A stretch of DNA of 64,000 bases from Triatoma infestans. Its lineage: Eukaryota; Arthropoda; Insecta; Hemiptera; Reduviidae. The stretch spans positions 33,686 to 97,685 of the forward strand of contig JAAEAF010001121.1 in the NCBI GenBank assembly GCA_011037195.1, read 5' to 3'. Below, piece after piece: positions 1 to 10,832 of the stretch (positions are counted from its first letter, which is position 1; each line of letters starts with the position of its first letter). The notes beneath the pieces are model-generated. The model searched no databases. It was not told where the DNA came from and saw only the letters and a list, made by a program, of their open reading frames with translations. Position numbers and translations under genes: made by a program.

Positions 1-258
1 TTCATTTTTTGTTGCGATTCTTGTCGAAAATACGATTTTCTTTAAACTTGTAAAATAAATATTAAACTACACACATAAAGAGCTATAACTTTTATTTGAA
101 ACATTTCATCAAAAAGTTTGTTGTATAAAGTTTAGACTCCCCCCCCCCATTCAACTAAACATCCAATAAGAATTAAATGCTTGAAGAGAATCAGTCACCC
201 CATTCATAATTATGGAAACCGCTGTAAGAGAAAGTCTCATTGCAGTAAGTGTTTCATT
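1..258 (+). repeat. Family R copy, cut by window edge
   Basis: This is the distal part of a family R copy. It shows the block TCGAAAATACGATTTTCTTT, the ACACACATAAA and ACTTTTATTTGAAACATTTC blocks, a C homopolymer near 139-148 and a degenerate terminus GTAAGAGAAAGTC near 223. The same ordered blocks recur in more than 30 other places in the window. No coding potential is seen. Confidence 0.65.
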
Positions 259-687
259 ATCTCAATAATTTCATATCAATAAATATAGTAATTAATAAAT
301 TAATAATAAATATAGTAATTAATAAGTTAATATCAATAAAAAGTGATAATTCCATCAATATTAATAATTAATTGGCAAACGTAATAAAATTTATTAAAGT
401 ACTATATTGTTAATTTAATAATGTATAATAATTGTTAAGGTTAAACATTTGAACCATTTACTTCTAAATTGTCGGCTATAACGTCACATACCAACAAAAA
501 GCCTCCAAATTTAGAAATTTTGAAATTCTAATCATTTCTAATTCTAATCATGCAACAAAATTGCTTAGAATGGTGAACTAATTCCTCATTTGGAATGACA
601 GCCATAATGTATATCAACAAATACGAAGGCATATTGTAATATAAATGTCTTTAACAACAATAAGAAAGATGCATTCTTTATTTAATG

Positions 688-722
688 GCTAAAGATGACC
701 TATTTAGGTCGAAACGTCCCGG
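688..722 (+). other. Hairpin followed by CGAAACG (hammerhead-like signature)
   Basis: AGATGACC, a short loop, then GGTC form a small stem that runs directly into CGAAACGTCCCGG. The arrangement (GA-rich entry, stem, CGAAAC) repeats at the Penelope-related loci further on (17.2, 50.7, 53.4, 58.6 kb). It resembles the CUGANGA/stem II/GAAAC core of hammerhead ribozymes known from Penelope-like elements, but here CTAAAGA replaces CUGANGA, so activity is doubtful. Confidence 0.35.
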
Positions 723-872
723 TTTGTAACATATAAAGAAATATATAATTGAAAAGGAGGCGTTAATAGTCACCAATTCATTCCTACAAAGAATTACTAA
801 TAATATTTGTAACGGGTATTTTTCATACTAAATTTATATTTGTTTTTGGTGTTCGTTACGACCGCTATATTC

Positions 873-1311
873 AATGTTGTAAATTGGATGTTGAGGTTCG
901 GTCATACAAAACAACTCTTTTTAAATTTCTACCGGCGCTTTGGCAAATTTATTGCCTTCTTCAGGATCTGTACAAAGGTTTTAATACAAATCAATAAAAA
1001 ATAGAAACAACATAAAATATGAACTTAAAATAAATATTTTCAAAATAATTTTTTAAAAAAATAAACTATATAAATAAACTAAATAAAAAGTATGCTATAT
1101 ATAGCACATTTAAATTTATTTTAAACTATTGTTGTAGAACAGACCAAAATTAAACTAAATCACAACTATTGAAACTTAGACAATATGTGGCATATATAAG
1201 AGTAAAGTATGGAAGTAACTTAGGAAATGTACTTACAAAAATTTTCAGTTAGAACTACTTCCAAACTCTAGTTTAACCTGTGACATACAATCACCAAGTG
1301 TTACGGACGTT
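873..1311 (+). repeat. Left inverted arm of the Penelope-like element
   Basis: About 440 bp that reappears reverse-complemented at 2224-2669. It contains CCTTCTTCAGGATC (CTGAAGA on the minus strand), followed on that strand by a GGC...GCC stem, AAA and a GCGCCGG block. The arms differ by scattered substitutions and by small indels in the A/T-rich centre, so they are old or have diverged since duplication. Confidence 0.85.
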
Positions 1312-1342
1312 TAGATAATTTACACACGAAGTAGAAATAGAT

Positions 1343-1612
1343 AATAAAATTAATTTTTTAGACATGACGATTATCCGTGAAGAAAATGGTTTTCTTATTA
1401 CCAATTGGTTAATGAAATCCATACGTTCTGACAGATTCCTCCATTTCCTTTCCACTCATCCATATAACCAGAAAATCAACTTTGTTAAATCCTTTACCAA
1501 ACGTGTACTTCATCTTAGCCATCCTCGTTTCCACGACGAGAACAAGTTAAAATTATCTAAGATATTTAAAAATAATGGCTATCTTCTCCATATAGTACAA
1601 AAAATATTATAA
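1343..1612 (+). pseudogene. Penelope RT C-terminal part, ends in premature stop
   Basis: Frame +1343 gives N-K-I-N-F-L-D-M-T-I, the block that follows the RT palm in Penelope-like polymerases, then FLITNWLMKS, FLSTHPYNQK, KRVLHL and a final NNGYLLH. These match, by my recollection of the family, the RT thumb and linker. A TAA at 1610-1612 interrupts the frame, and the same frame continues into the endonuclease ORF 18 nt later. The break is therefore one nonsense codon, not a frameshift. All RT catalytic motifs are missing, so no polymerase activity is possible. Confidence 0.75.
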
Positions 1613-1630
1613 CAACGATCCACAGATAAT

Positions 1631-2170
1631 ATGATCAACCTGACTCCCTCTACGCCGTCACAGCAACTTAATATCTATATCTCTATCCCATCCATAGAAG
1701 GTCTATCCGAAAAAATAGCTAAAATTTTCAAGAAATATAACCTTCCCATTGCTCACAAAAACTCCACTCCTCTAAAAAAACTCTTTTCTAAACTAAAAGA
1801 CCCCACACCCACAACTTTAACATCAGATATAATTTATAAAATAAATTGTTTACAATGCCCAGCTACATATATAGGACAAACATCTCAATCTTTAAAAAAT
1901 AGACTGTACCAACATAAATACGACTGTAAAACTAAAAAACCGACTGACATGACTACAGCACTAATGAAACACTGCATACAATACAAACACGAATTTGACA
2001 TGGAAAACACTAAAATTCTCTCCATCAACAATAATAATAAAAAAAGAAATACATTGGAAATGATTCATATTAAAAAAGATAAATTATCTATCAATTTCAG
2101 AACAGACACCAAAAACCTATCCCTCAGCTATAACAATCTCCTGGAATTTCCAAAACAACATACAGACTAA
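1631..2170 (+). CDS. GIY-YIG endonuclease domain of a Penelope-like element
   Basis: This 179-residue open frame is the carboxyl part of a Penelope-like polyprotein. The endonuclease module shows DIIYKINC (residues 66-73) with C73 and C76 forming the CxxC typical of the Penelope type. It then has YIGQT (80-84) with following arginine R91, the ALMKH block (110-114), the catalytic-type glutamate in LEMIHI (E143), and SINFRTD near 153-159. Such domains nick target DNA to prime reverse transcription in the nucleus. The methionine at residue 1 is simply the first ATG after the stop at 1612 and is unlikely to be a natural start. The stop at 2168-2170 falls shortly before the right inverted arm. Overall organisation suggests a once-functional EN, now stranded without its RT. 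Confidence 0.85.
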   Translation: MINLTPSTPSQQLNIYISIPSIEGLSEKIAKIFKKYNLPIAHKNSTPLKKLFSKLKDPTPTTLTSDIIYKINCLQCPATYIGQTSQSLKNRLYQHKYDCKTKKPTDMTTALMKHCIQYKHEFDMENTKILSINNNNKKRNTLEMIHIKKDKLSINFRTDTKNLSLSYNNLLEFPKQHTD

Positions 2171-2223
2171 GACACGGTTTTCCCATCCGCTCTCCTAGCC
2201 CTCTATAAACCTTGGCACATCCA

Positions 2224-2669
2224 ATGTCGGTAACACTTGGTGATGGTAAGTCACAGGTTAAACTAGAGTAATTACTACTATAATTCTAACTGAAAATTTT
2301 TGTAAGTACATTTCCTAAGTTATTTCCATACGTTACTCTTATATATGCCACATACTGTCAAAGTTTTAATAGTTGTGATTTAGTTTAATATTGATCTATT
2401 CTACAACAATAGTTTAAATAAAATAAATTAAAAATGCTATATTTTTATATTATATATATATATACTTTTGATTTAGTTTATTTATATAGTTTATTTTAAA
2501 AAAAAATTATTTTGAAAATATTTATTTTAAGTTCATATTTTATGTTGTTCCTATTTTTTTTTAATTGTATAGTGACCTTTGTACGGACCCTGAAGAAGGC
2601 AATAAATTTGCCAAAATTTAAAAAGAGTTCTTTTGTATGACCGAACATCAATATCCAATTTACAACATT
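2224..2669 (-). repeat. Right inverted arm of the Penelope-like element
   Basis: Reverse complement of the left arm. It holds CCTGAAGAAGGC near 2589, followed by AATAAATTT and GCC, a small stem in the position where hammerhead-type cores are described in Penelope terminal repeats, though the downstream GAAA is altered here. A (TA)n stretch of about 20 bp near 2448-2463 distinguishes it from the left arm. Confidence 0.85.
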
Positions 2670-2759
2670 TATATTTGTATTATAGAAACAATAATTTAAT
2701 AAAAAATAGGTATAGGAATAATCTTTATCCAAGTAAAAATAAATATATATAGAAAGATA

Positions 2760-4870
2760 AGTAGCTCTGATCAATAGACGACAGTAAGGAATAAATACGG
2801 ACTTTGTACTAAAGAGAGCTGGTTCTTATCTTCAAAATAATACAGGGCAGTATGTAAGCTGCAAACGGCCTGGCCGGATCTATATCACTCCTCAATCAAA
2901 TTTTTGAGTTGTACCATAAGCAATTATTAAAATTTGCTTGTTCGCTTACACCGAGTTTATACGGATTTGGATTTTGAGGAACTAGTGAGTGGTGGTTTGT
3001 GTTTTTTTTTTGTGGTCAAGGAATTCAAAGGAGACTGTTTGGACGACAGAGAAGGAAAAAAATCCACTTAAGGCCTACGACGGATCGGAGTTAACAATCA
3101 CCAGAAGCAGCTTGAGGCGAAATCTAACAGGTTGGCCAACCTACCTTCATTAAAACAAAATTATTTAGACAATTATCATTTTGATGACCGAGAGAGGCCT
3201 CTATTTTTTTTTCTATTGGTATTTTCCGTAGAAGACGTACATAAATCTTACTTAAATTTAACAAAAGAAAATATTAATAACCAGCTTTCCACAAAGTACC
3301 TGTACAACCAAAATATCATTGCTATGGAGATGTTGGGGAGAGAAATTAGGTTTGATTGAACGAGATATGAAGACACTACTATAATGTAGCTAAGTTTACA
3401 CTAACTGCACTGGACTTTATAATGAAAATGATAGAATGAATGGTGAGAGTAAAGATATGACACGATGCGATGTACAGTTGTATGGTTGTATCTGATAGAT
3501 CCTTTAGATAGATTCCCACTGGCTTATATACACAGGTTCTCCCACTCTGGCCTGCCTAAGTCAGAGAGTAATCTCTGCTAACCAGAGAGGGCCTCTCTTC
3601 TCTCTGCTATATCTTTGCGGTAGTATTACATTGTGGCAAGTAAATTATCGAAGTCTTATTTAAATAGATTTATTTCCAGTTGTCATAACAGCTGATTTCT
3701 AGACACATAACAATTTTAGTTTGTTTATTACATTATATCATTAACAGTAAACTGTTAATTTTCAATTGCAAAGATGAATAAATGTAAAAATTAACGAGAT
3801 GTACATCTAACATATTTACGGTACCTAAAGGCCTTAGATTATAATAGTGTTTTAATACGCTTCTTCCAAATTCGACGGATAGTTTATGTCAAGTTCATTT
3901 TTGGCAGTAATTCATAATATTTGCGAAATAAGTTATAGTTCGTCTATTCGCGTATACTTTTAGAATAATTATATTTTACTATTATTGCAAAGTAGACGAG
4001 GAATAGCAATGGATTAATGAATTTTCTAATAAATAGTACACTCAAATAAATAGCTGAGTTTAAATTGAATATTAAATGAAAGTGGAAGAAGCGAATTTTT
4101 TAGATTGTTAGAATAATTATGAATTTACATACGCCCAGAAGTTTTTGTGTGAGTTATGTATCTATTTCTAGCTCTAGTACTGATATTATTCTTTATATGT
4201 TTAAACATTATTTTGCGTCCTGTTAACGTTTAGTTCCTACAGAAGAGGAAATTATAAAGTTTCTATATTCAATTAATCAGTTACGTTCAGAACGCTTTTT
4301 AATATTTTTTTTTGTTTTATGAAATAAGAGGAAGTTTATTTGATTGTTCTTTTAGTTTCTTTATAATTAATCTGAATATTATTACATTAATTTATTTAGA
4401 CATTTGATTATTATTATAATAAATATTACTTGTGTTTGTTTTCAACTTAAAGAGGTTTGCTTCTCACCTACCTTTTTTTATTTTATGTATATACATATTT
4501 GTATAATAAGTAGGTACAGGTACCATATTTTCTGTAGGCCTTGTAGCAGCGAGAACTGAAGGTAAGATATTGTAATCCGCCCTTCCCGTCATATCATCTT
4601 TACATTTTTCCTCTGACCCTTCCCTGACCGGGATTATCGATTTTTATTAACCCCATTTTTTTTCCTTCCTTCGTGCATCCTAAAGTTTTATTTTTGGGAT
4701 TTCTTCGTTTGCCCATTTAAACGAAGTGGCGTTCAATACCCCACCCCTATGCAGCCGACCTGAGTGGGCACAACAAAGTCTCTTAGGATTTATTCCCGTG
4801 TCATATTATACATATTATTAAAATAATTTACTTTTTATTACCCAAATAAGAATTTCAGCCTGACGACTGG
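2760..4870. other. Unassigned intergenic stretch
   Basis: I see no family R block, no recognised transposon protein and no RNA gene here. An open frame of 75 codons at 3132-3359 has no recognisable motif and no partner. Patches near 3530-3620 and 4560-4800 are more GC-rich than their surroundings and could be old repeat fragments, but nothing allows assignment. Confidence 0.4.
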
Positions 4871-4877
4871 AATAAAG

Positions 4878-5381
4878 AAAAAATCTTGTCTGAAACACTC
4901 ACATGACTTTCTCTTAATGCGATTTATATGTCGTTATATTGACTGTTCTATCATTATTCTTGCCAGTTGTTTTAACTACTACTTTTTGGAGGAAAGCATA
5001 GCGTTACTCCGCATCCAAAATCTCCCTCAATTGAATTCAACAGCTAATTCAAATAAAAGTGATAGGTCTCTAGGATAACAAGTTTAATGAAATACGTTGA
5101 TGTATACACGGTAAAAGTCGCCAAAAACGGTTTATAAAGTAGCACATCGGGATTTTGCCAGAAATCTTCTGTCTGATGCGGTGGTATATCTAAACCGAAT
5201 ACTAAGTTTGAACTCTCTGCGATTTAGCGTTTTTGGGATATTTTGTTCACACACACACACAGAGAACATTCGCTAAAAACATTTTTTCGTACTCAGGGGT
5301 CCTCAAAACCTGTATTTCCGGTGAAAACGCAATTTTGAAAATTTGACACCATCGCAATACTTCCTCTTTAAAGAGTAAGAA
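4878..5381 (-). repeat. Family R copy (reverse), internally deleted
   Basis: It begins with AAAAAATCTTGTCTGAAACA, CTCACATGACTTTCTCTTAA and ends with ATCGCAATACTTCCTCTTTA. In between are TGATGCGGTGGTA, TTTGTTCACACACACACACA and ATTTCCGGTGAAAAC in the expected order for a reversed copy. Both ends are present at about 500 bp, so the internal modules are partly deleted. Confidence 0.8.
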
Positions 5382-5989
5382 AATATAATATTTAATGGGA
5401 GGTTTTTCTTTTTGATTGGTCGGTTGGTGGTCAAGGAGAGCGAACGAAAAGCTTTTAGTAATTTTCCTTCTTTGTGACGTCATTGGATATTGCGAAGGGC
5501 ATGGCAGTTGGTTTTTAGCAAGTAAAGAGAGTAGCGTGAGAAAAGACAAAAGAGAGAACTAACGAGCGCTAGTATATTCAGTTCAGGTTTATAATAATAC
5601 CGATCACCTCGGTAGAGTGCAGCAGCATCACACTCCCGCCGTACTTCTCTTCTCTCTGGTCGTCTGAGGCAGCCGGATATTTCCCCACAGGTGTGGAAGG
5701 CCGCACCACACCATGATAGAACGTGGGCAATACTTAATCGCCACCCACCAACCTATTAATCCTGTACTATACTTTCTCCTCACTGATCTTGAATTAGTAA
5801 AAGCTGTAATGCTATCAAGGAGAGAAATGCGATAATGCTATCAAAGAGAGAGTCTGGGTTTGCCTTGAATAACGCACAAATAAACTGGCATCAAAGAGAA
5901 TTTAATGAAACTCTCTATGTCTGTACACTGTGTTTGAGAAATGATATAACTTGCTTTGGAACGTTCTAAAATTGAATATTTACTAAGCT

Positions 5990-6832
5990 GCACTCCCAAT
6001 ATTGCAATTGTGACTAATAGTTGAAAGTATTTTCACTGGGAATACAAGTTTTGAGGCCCCCCCCCCCGAATATGAAAAAATGTTTTTAGCGATGTATCAG
6101 TGCATTGGCACAAAGGTTTCGGACAAAATCTAAAAGCTGAAGTGCAACTTTACTGAATGATTTTCTCGAAAACGACTCCACGATTTTCTTTAAACTTCAT
6201 TTACACATACAAATATCTTAAAAAAATATAGAGAAGTCTCACTTATATTTGAAACATTTTTCCGGGAAAATTGATTTTTGGGGGGGATCGAGGGGAGCTG
6301 TAACGTTCAGCTCTCCTGGAAAATGCTACTTCAGTAAAATGTATTGGTTGTGTCATCTTAAAATATTAATATGCAGTAAAAATATTCTGCTCGAATTGCA
6401 AATTTGAAGTAAATAGGTTAACCGGAAGTTCGATTTTACAGAATAGGATGTGCAGCAGTTTTTTAGAATTTAGTGGAAAACGACTATAACGATTTCCTTT
6501 AAACTTGGAATATCTGTACGGATATAAATCTATCACTTCTATTTGTAAGATATTTCTGACAAAATAGTTTTCAGTTGCTATTGAGGAATCTGAAACTATT
6601 GCTATTCATGTGTGTTAGTTCAATATTATTGGCACTGTTTACCACGTAGTAATTCTCTATCTGCCTCAGGTGGTAGGTTGGCACTAGTTTCCCCCACCAG
6701 TTGCATATTTATGTTAGGGACATATGATCAAAATTTGAAATTCAAAGAAAATTAGTCATTTTATGTCACATTGTATCAAGAGGAGTGAGAGAATGTCGTG
6801 TGTGTGTTCCACACCAGATTTATTTAACTTGC
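5990..6832 (+). repeat. Family R copy, both ends present
   Basis: Starts with ATTGCAATTGTGAC and the degenerate TTTTCACTGGGAATACAAG block. It passes through a C10 tract, TTCGGACAAAATC, two successive CGATTTTCTTTAAACTT-type modules (6180 and 6487), and ends with GTCGTGTGTGTGTTCCACACC. It shows the two-module layout well: the segment around 6160-6350 and that around 6430-6620 are related copies of one module. Confidence 0.8.
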
Positions 6833-6984
6833 ACATATCGAAACACAATCTGTTAATTACATAACAAGTTGTATTACATTTATATTTTATCAATTGTTAT
6901 TATTTAAAATACAAACAAAATTAGGTTTTCTTTTTTCTTGGCTGGCCGCAGTGCATATGGACCAGTCGCCACAGGATGATAGAT

Positions 6985-7320
6985 TTGTATGTATGTGCAA
7001 TTACACTGCAAATTTTAAAGAAAACTAAGAGGTTTTCGAGAAAATGCCAAAAACTAAGAAACTTATTCTGCAAAGACGCACTTACGATACAATTAACCGA
7101 TTTTCTTCAAATGCTTCTTTTTACTTTCTCTATTTTAATATATTTTTAGTATTATGTAGGGGTGCTAGAGCCGACAGGGCACTGAGATCACCTTGACGTT
7201 GATAAGCTTAACGCTCTAAAGCTTTAGAGAGGAAAACATAATGCTTTCACATTATTTCCACTTTGAAACTTTCGACAAGATCGCAATAGTCTTCTTATAA
7301 AGCAGCAAGAAAACAAGTAA
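6985..7320 (-). repeat. Degenerate family R copy (reverse)
   Basis: GAGGTTTTCGAGAAAATGCC, a CGCACTTACGATAC block and GACAAGATCGCAATAGTCTT are recognisable but diverged. The central portion (7120-7215) does not match other copies and could be another insertion or drift. Confidence 0.5.
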
Positions 7321-7577
7321 GTAAGTAAGAAAGAATTGCTCTTTTGATCTTTCTGGATTATCCAGAAAAATAAGAGAAAGTAATAATTGAATGTGGAGAA
7401 AGTTAGATTCAGAAAAGTCAAGTTTCTAATTACTAAAAATGTTGACCTGGTCCATTTTTAGACAAGCACAGAATTTTTGTTTGACTAAGATGATCTTTCT
7501 TAGGGACTGCCTTCATACTATAAAAGTGATGTATCTTTACTTCCTATTTTCTTTTTAGAAAGTATCAAGTACCTTGA

Positions 7578-7646
7578 GTAAGTCCCCACCTCCCTTAGCA
7601 GTAAGTCCCCACCTCCCTTAGCAGTAAGTCCCCACCTCCCTTAGCA
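7578..7646 (+). repeat. 23-bp tandem repeat, three copies
   Basis: The unit GTAAGTCCCCACCTCCCTTA plus GCA occurs three times in perfect tandem, then ends in GTAACA. It is C-rich in an otherwise AT-rich neighbourhood. Confidence 0.95.
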
Positions 7647-7946
7647 GTAACATAAGAAGTTTTTCAGGAAAGACGAAAAGAGATAAAGAGGATACTGTGC
7701 GGCGAATAATATAAAATCGAATTACACGAACAAGAGCCTTAGGTGCGAATAATTCAGAGCAGTTAGGGAGGGGTGGGCGACTTTTGTAAGACGAGAATAC
7801 ATGTAGATAGGTGGGAAAGTGGAGATGTGTTAGTAAATTATATTACCGGCAGAGAGCGGGCCAATGAGAACTGGCAGTGTCAACAGTGTGAACTAGAAGA
7901 CCTTTCTTTTGCCCACCCACTACTCACCTACAGACACAAACTGTGA

Positions 7947-7947
<1 letters not shown>

Positions 7948-7978
<31 letters not shown>
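7948..7978 (+). repeat. (TG)n microsatellite
   Basis: About 15 TG units, followed by ATCTCTCTGTCT. No family R flanks are obvious. Confidence 0.95.
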
Positions 7979-7980
<2 letters not shown>

Positions 7981-8458
7981 CTCTCTGTCTTGTATGTACT
8001 CTACTGACGCACACCACTGAACGGTGTGTTAGTGGCGTATTAGTGCAAAAGTCAAATTTTACTCCTTACTGGCTCTCTTCTTCACACGCGATCCCGCTCC
8101 ATGGCTAAGGCCTATTTTCTTTAGCACTGCCTATATTTTCCTGAGCACGGCTATCTGTCTAACTCACTGAATTTACAGACAGCTGGTGTGCAACTAACCG
8201 CTTCTTCCAAATTACCATAACTTACTTTTTACATTCAACAAAATAATTAATAAACTAACAAATAAAACAACCATTTTTTATTTTACTTTCTCTTATTAAT
8301 GTAATAAAATACATATGAAATTGGTATTGTGTATATACATATGAAATTAGAATTATAATAATAAGTGATATATATATATATTTTATAGAATTTTCTCTTT
8401 CTGCATTTGCAGAATTATAAATGACAAGCTTTCTTCTAACTTATACTTTTACTTTCTC

Positions 8459-8512
8459 TTAGGTTAGGTTAGGTAAGGTTAGGTAAGGTTAGGTTAGGTT
8501 AGGTAAGGTTTT
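8459..8512 (+). repeat. Interstitial TTAGG-like tract
   Basis: Alternating TTAGG and TAAGG pentamers in tandem. TTAGG is the ancestral arthropod telomere unit, so the tract supports an arthropod host and could be a former chromosome-break repair patch. The tract is short and imperfect. Confidence 0.7.
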
Positions 8513-8890
8513 GTCGGATCCTATGGCGATACCTAAACAGAATGTCAAGTTTGTCAATAGAATGTCATTCTGCGATTTTTCTTTATTCAGCTATGCTGTT
8601 CACATACATACATACATACTCTTAGGTAAGGTTTTGTCGGATCCTATGGCGATACCTAAACAGAATGTCAAGTTTGTCAATAGAATGTCATTCTGCGATT
8701 TTTCTTTATTCAGCTATGCTGTTCACATACATACATACATACTCTTAGGTAAGGTTTTGTCGGATCCTATGGCGATACCTAAACAGAATGTCAAGTTTGT
8801 CAATAGAATGTCATTCTGCGATTTTTCTTTATGCAGCTTTGCATGTCATTGCAGATTTTTCTTTATACATACATACATACTCACACAAGA
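8513..8890 (+). repeat. 123-bp unit triplicated next to TTAGG tract
   Basis: GTCGGATCCTATGGCGATAC begins at 8513, 8636 and 8759, giving a period of 123 bp. Each unit is a reversed slice of family R (TGATGCGGT-like, CAAGTTTG, CTGCGATTTTTC, GTTCACATACATAC) and ends in CTTAGGTAAGGTTTT, i.e. a residue of the adjoining telomere-like tract. Because 123 is divisible by three and the unit lacks stops in one frame, a 130-codon open frame appears by chance. I do not regard it as a gene. Confidence 0.9.
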
Positions 8891-9025
8891 CCATTTTCCA
8901 TAACCATTTTTTTTGGACTTAGGGGACCTCAAAACGTGTTACCCTAGTTTCCGGTGAAAACTACATATGGAAAATTTAACACGATTGCAGTACTTACCTT
9001 TAAAGCAGTTAGAAAAAGAAATAAT
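8890..9025 (-). repeat. End of a reversed family R copy
   Basis: CTTAGGGGACCTCAAAACGT, a TTTCCGGTGAAAAC block, and ACACGATTGCAGTACTTACC follow in the order expected for the terminus, ending in AGCAGTTAGAAAAAG. It is contiguous with the triplicated slice, so both derive from one copy. Confidence 0.75.
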
Positions 9026-9851
9026 CATAGTTAAAAAAAAACTGTGGGACTGTTTGGCGTCAGAATTTTGTTTTGTTTCTTGTTTTCAATGATATTCCTT
9101 TATAAATTATTCAATCATTGTTTATAAAAACAGCTGATAGACATTTAACAAGTGTTTTCTGCTTTAATAATCAAACAGGCTCGGCAACTGGCTAGTTTGG
9201 AAGACTAGCCCATGTCGCTATATCTCTAGTCATCGTCTTGTCATCACCAGTTTGACAGACTTTCTAGTAGAGAATTAAAAAGGCTACAAACGGTGCCAAC
9301 TAAACAATACAATAGTGGTATCTGTACACAAAAAAAAGTAAAAAGACTAGAATAGGGATTCACCGATTTGCCAGTTAAAAATAAGAAATACGTGAAGTAA
9401 TCTTCGCCTCGCCTTGTCTTCCCACCCCATTTGTTGATGTCGCTCAATCTGCAGATGCAGACGTCCGTCCAATCCCCACCCCATGGAGGAAAAAAACTGT
9501 TATGCAATTTCACAAGGTATCAATAGAAGGAAACTTTTATTGTCGCACTGAATTTTTATGAACTTCTACTTTGAAAAGGACACGATTATTCTCCACACGA
9601 TTCTTTCTGCTGCACCAATAATTTAGTTTTTTAAGAATTTGAAATGTTACCTAGTATCTAGGTGTAGGTATGGGGCAGTACAACAATATTAAACTATCTG
9701 ATTGCAGCTACATTGTGCACTCGATTAGCTCTCAGCAAAACGTAATGACAGTTTAGCCTCCTAAATCCTGTCACATTCCTTTGGAAATCTCTAATGAAAT
9801 AAAATCTCACACGACTTTCTCTTATTGCGATTTACATATTTATAATTGGCT

Positions 9852-9852
9852 A

Positions 9853-9912
<60 letters not shown>
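9852..9912 (+). repeat. (ATT)n microsatellite
   Basis: About 20 ATT units. The run yields all-Ile and all-Tyr open frames that are artefacts. It begins right after a short family R terminus at 9795-9850 (CTCACACGACTTTCTCTTAT). Confidence 0.95.
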
Positions 9913-10067
9913 GTCTTTATTTATATTACAGTATTAAGTTACCTTCTAGGGAAGACTGGGTCCGTCTGGTGGGATACCTGATAGTTACCTCCGGTGTTGA
10001 GGGTTCCAGAATGAATGGTAGGTCAGGAGCTGCGGTCTATTTTGAGACAGGAGACCACATGGTAGTA

Positions 10068-10587
10068 ATATAGTAATAACAACAATAATAATACAAGTCT
10101 TTATTTCCAATAGTAAAAAGAAAAAAAAGAAGAAGAAATTACAATTCATTACAACCGATTATACTCATGGTTTTTACAGAGTAGCTTTACTTAAATAAAA
10201 TAACAAAAATAGATAAATAATAGAAATAAATAAATAGATAATAATAATTAAACAAAAAAAAAAGTGTACATATATGGGAGGATGAAAACAAAAACAAAAA
10301 TTAAATCTTCACCAGAAACTGTCAATGAAATCAGTAAATAAACAAAATATCTAAAACAAAAACAAAAATTAATTCTATACCAAAAGTTATCAATAACACT
10401 GTACTGTACTGTAATCCACAACTGATAATTAAATAAGTAAAATGAAATATCAATCAGTAATTAAATTCTTGTACCAGAAATTTCTGATACTGCCATCTTG
10501 CTTGCCATAACTTATTAAATCGTCCCATTTATTGGAGTTTAAACGCTCTTTAAATTCTATTGTTGTTAATGATCTTTTATGCAAATA
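10068..10587 (-). mobile_element. 5'-truncated LINE insertion with 14-bp target duplication
   Basis: ACCACATGGTAGTA occurs at 10054-10067 and at 10588-10601, exactly bracketing the insert. Read on the minus strand, the insert starts inside a coding frame, passes a stop at 10450-10452, then a ~380-bp 3' UTR, and ends GGAAATAAAGACTTG followed by TTATTATTG-type tandem units. A 5' truncation, a long target duplication and a microsatellite-like 3' tail are hallmarks of LINE target-primed reverse transcription. Features of the 3' UTR (an ACTCTG block, a later ACCATG, TTGTAATGAAT) resemble the tail of the LINE at 59-64 kb, so both probably belong to one clade. Confidence 0.8.
10450..10587 (-). pseudogene. 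Last 45 codons of a LINE ORF2
   Basis: The minus-strand frame reads YLHKRSLTTIEFKERL, then WDDLISYGKQ and a terminal NLITD before TGA. It lines up with the carboxyl end of ORF2 at 63.5-63.65 kb (KAVLTREEVLDLL, WCALVDYVKDA). The copy is truncated at its 5' end by incomplete reverse transcription, so it encodes no enzyme. Confidence 0.7.
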
Positions 10588-10832
10588 ACCACATGGTAGT
10601 ATCTCTTGGTGAATGGACCACTGTTTCTAGGCTGCTGTGTTTGTAGTACTTTGGATGAGAGAGAGGATACATAACACTAACTTAAAAGGTGTTTGTATGT
10701 GCTGGTGTTTGAAATCCACTCGATTGACCGACTGTGATCAAAACCTTATTGTCGGGTGGCATGCTAACACTTAAAACTAAATATCACTTTGAATTATCTT
10801 CAATTTTACATTTTTTGGGATATACTGCCCCC

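Larger units (their letters stand above)
873..2669 (+). mobile_element. Penelope-like element, internally deleted, with inverted arms
   Basis: A coding core (end of reverse transcriptase plus GIY-YIG endonuclease) lies between two long inverted arms, about 873-1311 and 2224-2669. The arms share, in opposite orientation, AATGTTGTAAATTGG at the outer ends and CACCAAGTGTTAC at the inner ends. Penelope-like elements are known for terminal repeats in direct or inverted orientation. The catalytic RT domain is absent: coding sequence begins at the conserved NFLD block immediately after the left arm, so this is a deletion derivative of about 1.8 kb. TTTATATTTGT occurs just outside both ends (832-842 and 2668-2678) and could be a target duplication if the left end carries a ~30-bp extension. 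It cannot move by itself. Confidence 0.85.

Noticed and set aside
8511..8903. 130-codon open frame with three 41-residue repeats
   Set aside because: It results from a 123-bp tandem triplication of a non-coding family R slice. The same text in other copies is full of stops.
9781..10073. Poly-isoleucine and poly-tyrosine open frames
   Set aside because: Product of the (ATT)n microsatellite.
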